From the NCBI GenBank assembly GCA_035281425.1, contig DATEDX010000231.1, positions 1-11,480 on the forward strand: a stretch of DNA of 11,480 nucleotides, read 5' to 3'. The stretch is from JAICND01 sp035281425 (GTDB lineage: Bacteria > Actinomycetota > Acidimicrobiia > Spongiisociales > ZC4RG35). Under the pieces are notes generated by a model. It had not been told where the DNA came from and did no database searches. It saw only the letters and a list, made by a program, of their open reading frames with translations. The position numbers and the translations under genes are program-made. Each line of letters starts with the position of its first letter. Positions within the stretch are counted from its first letter, which is position 1. This document shows positions 1 through 4,456 of this stretch, piece after piece.

Positions 1-156
1 CTGGTCGAGGCCGTTGAGGTAGACGGCCATGGCCATGGCGGCCATCTGGTAGTCGGGGATCGACCCTTTCGTATAAGAGTCGATGAGCCAGGTGATCTCC
101 TCGGACATCAAGCGGCGGCCGTCCCGCTTCTTCTGGATGATCTCGATTGTGTTCAT
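1..156 (-). CDS. deoA: Thymidine / pyrimidine-nucleoside phosphorylase, N-terminal 52 residues (cut by window edge)
   Basis: The enzyme family splits thymidine, deoxyuridine or uridine with phosphate to free base plus (deoxy)ribose-1-phosphate in the cytoplasm; the sugar phosphate is the substrate of the phosphopentomutase encoded just upstream. Only the first 52 residues are in the window. They carry the N-terminal signature of the family: KKRDGRRL at residues 9-16, then an acidic SEEITWLI stretch, then Y-T-K-G-S-I-P-D-Y-Q-M followed by a small-residue helix ending in YLNGL. The start is the ATG whose last base pairs overlap the deoB stop as ATGA, so translation is probably coupled to deoB; I see no Shine-Dalgarno in front of it. 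Family assignment is confident. Whether it is the thymidine-specific (deoA) or the broad pyrimidine (pdp) enzyme cannot be told from this fragment. Confidence 0.9.
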   Translation of the reverse strand, partial: MNTIEIIQKKRDGRRLMSEEITWLIDSYTKGSIPDYQMAAMAMAVYLNGLDQ

Positions 157-1319
157 GAGATCTGGCTGAGGAACGACACCCCCTGCTCCGGAGGAGCGAG
201 GTCAAATCCCTGGGCGATAGTGGCGGCCACATCGCAATATTGGTCGCGGATCCCGAGATCGACTCCGGCTGTCTTTCTTCCCCCCACCAACAACGGCACG
301 TATTCCCGGGTGTGGTCGGTGGAGCCGTCGGTGGGGTCGTTGCCGTGGTCGGCACAGATGAAGAGGAGATCGTCCCCGGTGAGAGCCGCCACCACCCTTG
401 GCAGGTAAGAGTCGATCAGGGCCAGACCGGCGGCATAACCTTCCGGGTTCTCGCGATGACCGTAGGTCATGTCGAGGTCGACCAGGTTGGTGAAGATGAT
501 CCCCGGCTGTGGCAGGTCGGTCATGGCTTGCAAGGTCTTCTCCAAGCCGTCTTGATCGCCGGCGGTGTGGACCGAGCTGGTCAGCCCCCGACCGGCGAAG
601 AGGTCTTCGATCTTGCCGATCCCGTGCACCGACAATCCGGCCTCCTGGGCGTGATCGAGGAGGGTGGGGGAGTGGGGGGCGAGGGCAAAGTCCTGACGGT
701 CGTAAGTGCGCCGGAAGCTCCCCGGATCCCCTTCGAAAGGGCGGGCGATCACTCGGCCGATGTGGTAGCGGTCGGCATGTTTGCGGGCGATGCGGCTGAG
801 CCGGTACAGCTCCTCCAAGGGGATGGTCCCGGTGTGGGCGGCGATCTGGAAGACGGAATCGGCCGATGTGTAGAGGATGGGATTCCCGGTGGCGAGGTGT
901 TCGGGGCCTAGACGTTCGATGATCTCCGTGCCGGAGGCTGCGTAGTTGCCGATGAACTTGTGCCCCGACTCTTCTTCCACCGCCTGCACCAGCTCGGGCG
1001 GAAAGCCGGTCTCGGTGAAGGTGGCCTGTGGATCCCGGGTGATGATCCCTGCGATCTCCCAGTGACCGGTGGTTGAGTCCTTGCCGGCCGAGGCTTCGGC
1101 CAGGCGACCAAACGCCATGATCGGATGATCGGCCGGCGGCACCCCGGCGATCCCCGGATGAAGGTTGCCGAGCCCGGCGGCGGCGAAGTTGGGGAGGTCG
1201 AGCCCGCCCACCGCGGCAGCGGTGTGACCGAGGGTGTCGGATCCCTGGTCGCCGTAATCGACCGCGTCGGGTGCCTCCCCCGCCCCGCAAGAATCCATGA
1301 CCAGGATGATCGCTCGCAC
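153..1319 (-). CDS. deoB: Phosphopentomutase
   Basis: Interconverts (deoxy)ribose-1-phosphate and -5-phosphate, linking nucleoside phosphorolysis to the pentose phosphate pathway or to deoxyribose-phosphate aldolase. The 388-residue product is full length for the DeoB alkaline-phosphatase-like family. All two-metal-centre residues known for the family can be placed: D9 in the N-terminal VMDSCGAGE motif, D154 in TSADSVFQIAAH, D283 and H288 in DLDMTYGHREN, D324-H325 in CADHGND, and H336 in STDHTRE. The phosphorylatable threonine lies in GKDSTTGHWE (T83/T84). The N-terminal motif has Cys where Phe, Val or similar is more usual. The start is GTG; no good ribosome site precedes it. The stop overlaps the next start (ATGA), and 66 nt separate it from the preceding atl gene. 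This is a normal active enzyme as far as the sequence shows. Confidence 0.97.
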   Translation of the reverse strand: MRAIILVMDSCGAGEAPDAVDYGDQGSDTLGHTAAAVGGLDLPNFAAAGLGNLHPGIAGVPPADHPIMAFGRLAEASAGKDSTTGHWEIAGIITRDPQATFTETGFPPELVQAVEEESGHKFIGNYAASGTEIIERLGPEHLATGNPILYTSADSVFQIAAHTGTIPLEELYRLSRIARKHADRYHIGRVIARPFEGDPGSFRRTYDRQDFALAPHSPTLLDHAQEAGLSVHGIGKIEDLFAGRGLTSSVHTAGDQDGLEKTLQAMTDLPQPGIIFTNLVDLDMTYGHRENPEGYAAGLALIDSYLPRVVAALTGDDLLFICADHGNDPTDGSTDHTREYVPLLVGGRKTAGVDLGIRDQYCDVAATIAQGFDLAPPEQGVSFLSQIS

Positions 1320-1385
1320 CGGGGTCAGTATGGCTTTCCCGATGGTGTCGATGTGGAGCCAGGAAGCCAGAACCAGGCGCGGTAC

Positions 1386-1658
1386 CTACCTATGGTCGCT
1401 TACTCGCCCTTGGGTCACCCGGCGGCCCTCGGCCCGCAGCAGCTCTGCCTGCTTTCCCGCCGACGGCGAGACCAAGCGGCCGCCGGCGCCCACCACTCGC
1501 CACCAGGGCACCTCCTCTTCCGTCTCAGCCAGGATGCGGCCCACCGCCCGGGCTCGACCTGGGAATCCGGCCATCTCGGCCACCTCCCCGTAGGTGACCA
1601 CCTCGCCCCGACCCAGCGAGGTGAGGACTTCGAGCACTGCTTCTTCGAACTCGCTCAC
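1386..1658 (-). CDS. Alkyltransferase-like (ATL) DNA-damage-recognition protein, MGMT family
   Basis: A 90-residue protein matching the C-terminal DNA-binding/active-site domain of O6-alkylguanine-DNA alkyltransferases: a winged helix-turn-helix with G-E-V-V-T-Y-G-E-V-A-E-M-A-G at residues 18-31, an RAVGRIL arginine-finger helix at 37-43, and the active-site segment at 51-56. That segment reads P-W-W-R-V-V where true methyltransferases have P-C-H-R-V, so the alkyl-acceptor Cys is absent. Such ATL proteins are known to bind O6-alkylguanine, flip the base and recruit nucleotide excision repair instead of repairing it directly. I choose the GTG at 1658, not the longer upstream open frame, because it gives the family's compact length and overlaps the upp stop as GTGA. 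The reading frame lies between upp and deoB in a nucleoside-salvage operon. ATL identity is confident; binding specificity is inferred. Confidence 0.92.
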   Translation of the reverse strand: MSEFEEAVLEVLTSLGRGEVVTYGEVAEMAGFPGRARAVGRILAETEEEVPWWRVVGAGGRLVSPSAGKQAELLRAEGRRVTQGRVSDHR

Positions 1659-2275
1659 GCGGTGCCGAAGAGGCGGTCTCCCATGTCGCCCAGACCGGGA
1701 CGGATGTAGAAGTGCTCGTTGAGATCGCGGTCGATGGCGGCGGTGACGATCTTCACGTCGGGATGCCGCTCCTCCATCACGGCCAGTCCCTCCGGCGCCG
1801 CCACTACACATACCGCACTGATGTCGACGGCGCCGTTCCGTATGACCTGATCGCAGGCCCAAGCCAGAGAACCACCCGTAGCGAGCATCGGCTCGAGGAT
1901 CAGTACCCGAGCGTCGTGCATCGGTGGGAACTTGGCGTAGTACTCCATCGGTTCGGCGGTCTCTTCGTTTCGCTGCACCCCGGCGTAGCCGATGCGGGCA
2001 TTGGGGAGGAGATCCCAGGCAGCGTCGATCAGCCCCAACCCCGCCCGGAACACTGCTACCACCACTACCGGTTTGCCCAAACGCGAACCGGTGGTCGGCT
2101 CGATGGGTGTGTCGATCGGAACCTGCACCGTGGGAAGGTCGGAAGTAGCTTCTACCACCAGTAGGTAGGCCAGTCGGCGGGCGGTCTCGCGAAAGAGAGG
2201 AGTGGCGGTGTTGCGGTCCCGGAGTGTCGTCAGGTAGTGCTGGGCCAGGGGGTGGTTGACGGCGATGACGGGCAT
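1655..2275 (-). CDS. upp: Uracil phosphoribosyltransferase
   Basis: Converts uracil plus PRPP to UMP and pyrophosphate, the key step of uracil salvage. The 206 residues are the usual family length. Visible motifs are the FRAGLGL segment (76-82), RNEETAEPMEYY (102-113), the PRPP-binding loop EPMLATGGS (128-136), and the C-terminal uracil-binding segment FYIRPGLGDMGDR (189-201). Two small departures stand out: the PRPP loop begins with Glu where Asp is typical, and GDMGD replaces the more common GDAGD; both look conservative. This is the first gene of a minus-strand operon with atl, deoB and deoA. The ATG has no Shine-Dalgarno but sits 6 nt after a TAGCCT -10-like hexamer, which suggests a leaderless transcript. 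Uracil released by the downstream phosphorylase would be its substrate. Confidence 0.97.
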   Translation of the reverse strand: MPVIAVNHPLAQHYLTTLRDRNTATPLFRETARRLAYLLVVEATSDLPTVQVPIDTPIEPTTGSRLGKPVVVVAVFRAGLGLIDAAWDLLPNARIGYAGVQRNEETAEPMEYYAKFPPMHDARVLILEPMLATGGSLAWACDQVIRNGAVDISAVCVVAAPEGLAVMEERHPDVKIVTAAIDRDLNEHFYIRPGLGDMGDRLFGTA

Positions 2276-2281
2276 CGGGCG

Positions 2282-2287
2282 AGGCTA
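2282..2287 (-). promoter_or_regulatory. Candidate -10 element of leaderless upp operon promoter
   Basis: Read on the minus strand, TAGCCT fits the actinobacterial TANNNT -10 and ends exactly 6 nt before the upp ATG, which would make the A of ATG the +1. There is no convincing -35 hexamer at 16-18 nt and no Shine-Dalgarno. The same hexamer at the same distance precedes ppc. Confidence 0.55.
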
Positions 2288-2319
2288 GCCGCTGACGTCT
2301 CGGCGCCTCCCCGGGTGGT

Positions 2320-2325
2320 TACCCT
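2320..2325 (+). promoter_or_regulatory. Candidate -10 element of leaderless promoter for the molybdopterin oxidoreductase
   Basis: TACCCT (TANNNT) is followed by 6 nt and then the ATG at 2332, so transcription would begin at or very near the start codon. It shares the 56-bp divergent spacer with the upp promoter. A short GGGT/ACCC inverted repeat (2313-2324) overlaps this -10. Confidence 0.5.
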
Positions 2326-2331
2326 TCCCTG

Positions 2332-4335
2332 ATGGTTACCGTGCTCGGCACTTGCCATCACGACTGCCCGGACACCTGCGGATGGGTGGTAACGGTCGAA
2401 GAGGGGCGGGCGGTGAAACTCCGAGGCAATCCCGACCATCCCTACTCCCGGGGTGAGTTGTGCCCCAAGGTCAACCGCTTCCTCCACCGGGTCTACCACG
2501 AAGAGCGGGTCCTGTATCCCATGGTCCGGGTCGGCGCTAAAGGCGAAGGAAAGTTCGAGCGGGTGGGCTGGGACGATGCGACCGCATTGGTGGCTACGCG
2601 ACTGCGCGAGGTCATCGACCGTTTTGGCGGCGAGGCGATCCTTCCCTGGTGGGACGCCGGTACCCAGGGGTTGATTCAGATGTCCTCCCTCGACCGACGG
2701 TTCTTCTCCAACCTGGGCGCTTCCCAACTCACCGGATCGCTGTGTGGCGCCACCGCCCGAGCCGGTCTGGAGGTCACCTACGGGTCGGGGAGGAGCGCCG
2801 ACCCCATGGACATTCGCTTTGCCCGGTTCATCGTTCTATGGGGGACCAACACCCGTCTGACCAACCGCCATCTCTGGCCGTTCGTCGAGGAGGCTCGCAG
2901 GCAAGGCGCTCAGGTGGTGGTCATCGACCCCATCCGCACCATCACCGCCAGTTCCTCCGACTGGTTCATCCAGCCTCTGCCCGGTACCGACGTCGCGTTG
3001 ATGCTGGCGATCATGAATGTCCTCATTGGCGATGACCTGATCGATCACGACTACGTCAGCCGCTATGCCCAGGGGTACGACGACCTCGCTCAGCGGGTAA
3101 AGGAATGGACGCCAGCGCGCGCCGGATCGGTCTGCGGGCTCGATCCGGCCGAGATCGAACGCTTCGCCCATGCCTACGCCTCCACTCAGCCCAGTTTTAT
3201 CCGCACCCTGATCGGAGCCGAGCACCACGAACGGGGAGCTATGTTCTTCCGCACCCTGGCCTGCCTTCCCGTCCTCACCGGCGCCTGGCGCCACCGGGGC
3301 GGGGGGCTTTCCCGGTCGGTAGGGGTCTGGGCCGAAGATCAAGTCGACGACTCGGTCTTCGATGTTCCATCTTCGGCCCGGAGCGTGAGCATGAACCATC
3401 TGGGCCGGGCTCTGACCGACCCTTCGATGGGAGTTCAAGCCCTCTTCGTCTGGAACGGCAATCCTCTGGTCTCGGTTCCCAACTCTGCCCGAACACGTCG
3501 GGGATTGGAGCGGGAGGATCTGTTTTGTGTGGTGAGCGAGCAGTTCGTCACCGACACAGCCCGCTATGCCGATGTGTTGTTCCCCGCCACCACCGAAGTG
3601 GAGCACCTCGACGTGATTCCCTCCTGGGGCCACCTTTACCTGGGATGGAACGAGCCTGCCATCGCCCCCTTGGGTGAAGCCGTTTCCAACACCGAACTTT
3701 GGCGTCGGCTGGCTCGGGCCATGGGGATGAGCGATCCTGAATTCGACCAAGACGACGAGGCTTTGATCCGCTCAGCCCTAGTCGATGTCGACGTTGATTT
3801 GCTCCGCAAACAGGGTTGGGTGCGGCTCGACTTGCCGGAAGATCTTCGTCCTTATGCCGAAGGCGGTTATGCCACCGAAACCGGTCGGGCCCTGCTCAAG
3901 GCAGAGGGTCTGGCTTCCATCGGTCAGGACCCTTTGCCTTCGTTCATCCCGGCGGCGGAGAGTCCCGTCGGCAATCCAGATATGGCCACTCGTTACCCGC
4001 TCATCCTTCTCACCCCCAAGAACCACACGCGCTTTCTGAACAGCTCCTATTCGGGTCATCATGGTCACCTAGAGGAAGGTCCCCATGTGGAGATCGACCC
4101 CCTCGACGCCGCCGCCCGAGGCATCGCCGATGGGGATCTGGTCACGGTCGCCAACGACCGTGCTCGCCTTCGCCTCGCCGCCAAGGTCAGTGAGCGTCTC
4201 CGCCCCGGGGTGGTGGCGGTGCCCTGGGGTTGGTGGGGTGAAGACGCCAACGTCAATGCCCTCACCAACGACACCCTCACCGACTGGGGAGGGGGAGTGG
4301 CTTACTTCGACACCCTGGTCGAAGTCTCCAAGTAG
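2332..4335 (+). CDS. Molybdopterin (bis-MGD) oxidoreductase, DMSO-reductase superfamily, substrate unknown
   Basis: A 667-residue single-subunit molybdoenzyme. The N-terminal [4Fe-4S] motif is intact: C8-x3-C12-x3-C16-x27-C44, followed by the GDxxHP-like segment N-P-D-H-P-Y-S-R-G (33-41). The central Molybdopterin domain spans roughly 55-470. C138 in TGSLCGATARAG is a possible Mo ligand, by position only. The C-terminal dinucleotide-binding domain covers about 553-662. No twin-arginine or other signal peptide is present, so it should be cytoplasmic. No Fe-S relay, membrane anchor or chaperone gene lies next to it, and the redox partner is unknown. By recall it resembles the uncharacterised B. 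subtilis YyaE/YoaE type rather than formate dehydrogenase or nitrate reductase. The start fits the leaderless promoter and puts the first Cys at residue 8. Superfamily is confident; substrate cannot be named. Confidence 0.93.
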   Translation: MVTVLGTCHHDCPDTCGWVVTVEEGRAVKLRGNPDHPYSRGELCPKVNRFLHRVYHEERVLYPMVRVGAKGEGKFERVGWDDATALVATRLREVIDRFGGEAILPWWDAGTQGLIQMSSLDRRFFSNLGASQLTGSLCGATARAGLEVTYGSGRSADPMDIRFARFIVLWGTNTRLTNRHLWPFVEEARRQGAQVVVIDPIRTITASSSDWFIQPLPGTDVALMLAIMNVLIGDDLIDHDYVSRYAQGYDDLAQRVKEWTPARAGSVCGLDPAEIERFAHAYASTQPSFIRTLIGAEHHERGAMFFRTLACLPVLTGAWRHRGGGLSRSVGVWAEDQVDDSVFDVPSSARSVSMNHLGRALTDPSMGVQALFVWNGNPLVSVPNSARTRRGLEREDLFCVVSEQFVTDTARYADVLFPATTEVEHLDVIPSWGHLYLGWNEPAIAPLGEAVSNTELWRRLARAMGMSDPEFDQDDEALIRSALVDVDVDLLRKQGWVRLDLPEDLRPYAEGGYATETGRALLKAEGLASIGQDPLPSFIPAAESPVGNPDMATRYPLILLTPKNHTRFLNSSYSGHHGHLEEGPHVEIDPLDAAARGIADGDLVTVANDRARLRLAAKVSERLRPGVVAVPWGWWGEDANVNALTNDTLTDWGGGVAYFDTLVEVSK

Positions 4336-4342
4336 CTGAACT

Positions 4343-4383
4343 CGCCACTCGCCCCTCGCCCCTCGCCCCTCGCCCCTCCCCCC
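4343..4383. repeat. C-rich 7-bp tandem repeat with G-quadruplex potential on the minus strand
   Basis: Four perfect copies of CGCCCCT occupy 4350-4377, preceded by one variant unit CGCCACT (4343-4349) and followed by a run of six C. On the minus strand this gives one run of six G and four runs of four G, separated by A and then by CGA loops, which meets the usual criterion for an intramolecular G-quadruplex. It lies in the 3' non-coding region shared by two convergent genes. On the plus-strand transcript it is C-rich and G-poor, as in a Rho-utilisation site. Confidence 0.85.
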
Positions 4384-4388
4384 TCTCG

Positions 4389-4436
4389 TTTTGGCGCGCC
4401 CTGATCGGGCTATAGCCCGATCAAGGCGCGCCAAAA
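4389..4436. terminator. 48-bp near-perfect palindrome between convergent genes, possible bidirectional terminator
   Basis: Two 22-nt arms (TTTTGGCGCGCC, then C, then TGATCGGGC, and their complement) surround a TATA centre; only one position, C4401 opposite A4424, is mismatched. Each arm contains the 8-bp palindrome GGCGCGCC. It sits 53 nt after the oxidoreductase stop and 20 nt after the ppc stop on the other strand, as a shared terminator would. However, both strands read T-tract at the 5' side and A-tract at the 3' side, so there is no U-tract after the stem in either direction. It is therefore not a canonical intrinsic terminator and could instead be a REP-like element or a protein-binding palindrome. 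Confidence 0.6.
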
Positions 4437-4456
4437 GCCAGAAGTGAGGGACGCCG

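Noticed and set aside
240..911. 223-residue plus-strand open frame opposite deoB
   Set aside because: It is antisense to a fully motif-supported phosphopentomutase, shows no recognisable domain, and is typical of long shadow frames in high-G+C DNA.
1659..1862. N-terminal extension of atl in the longer open frame
   Set aside because: The extra residues are Arg/Gly-rich without family similarity and are antisense-free shadow of upp in another frame; GTG 1658 gives the compact ATL domain and the usual 4-nt overlap.
2836..3750. 304-residue minus-strand open frame opposite the molybdoenzyme
   Set aside because: Lies wholly inside the oxidoreductase, which carries all cofactor motifs; no independent support.
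4389..4436. Canonical Rho-independent terminator
   Set aside because: The stem is strong, but the T-tract is on the 5' side on both strands and no U-tract follows the stem, so the standard model does not apply as written.
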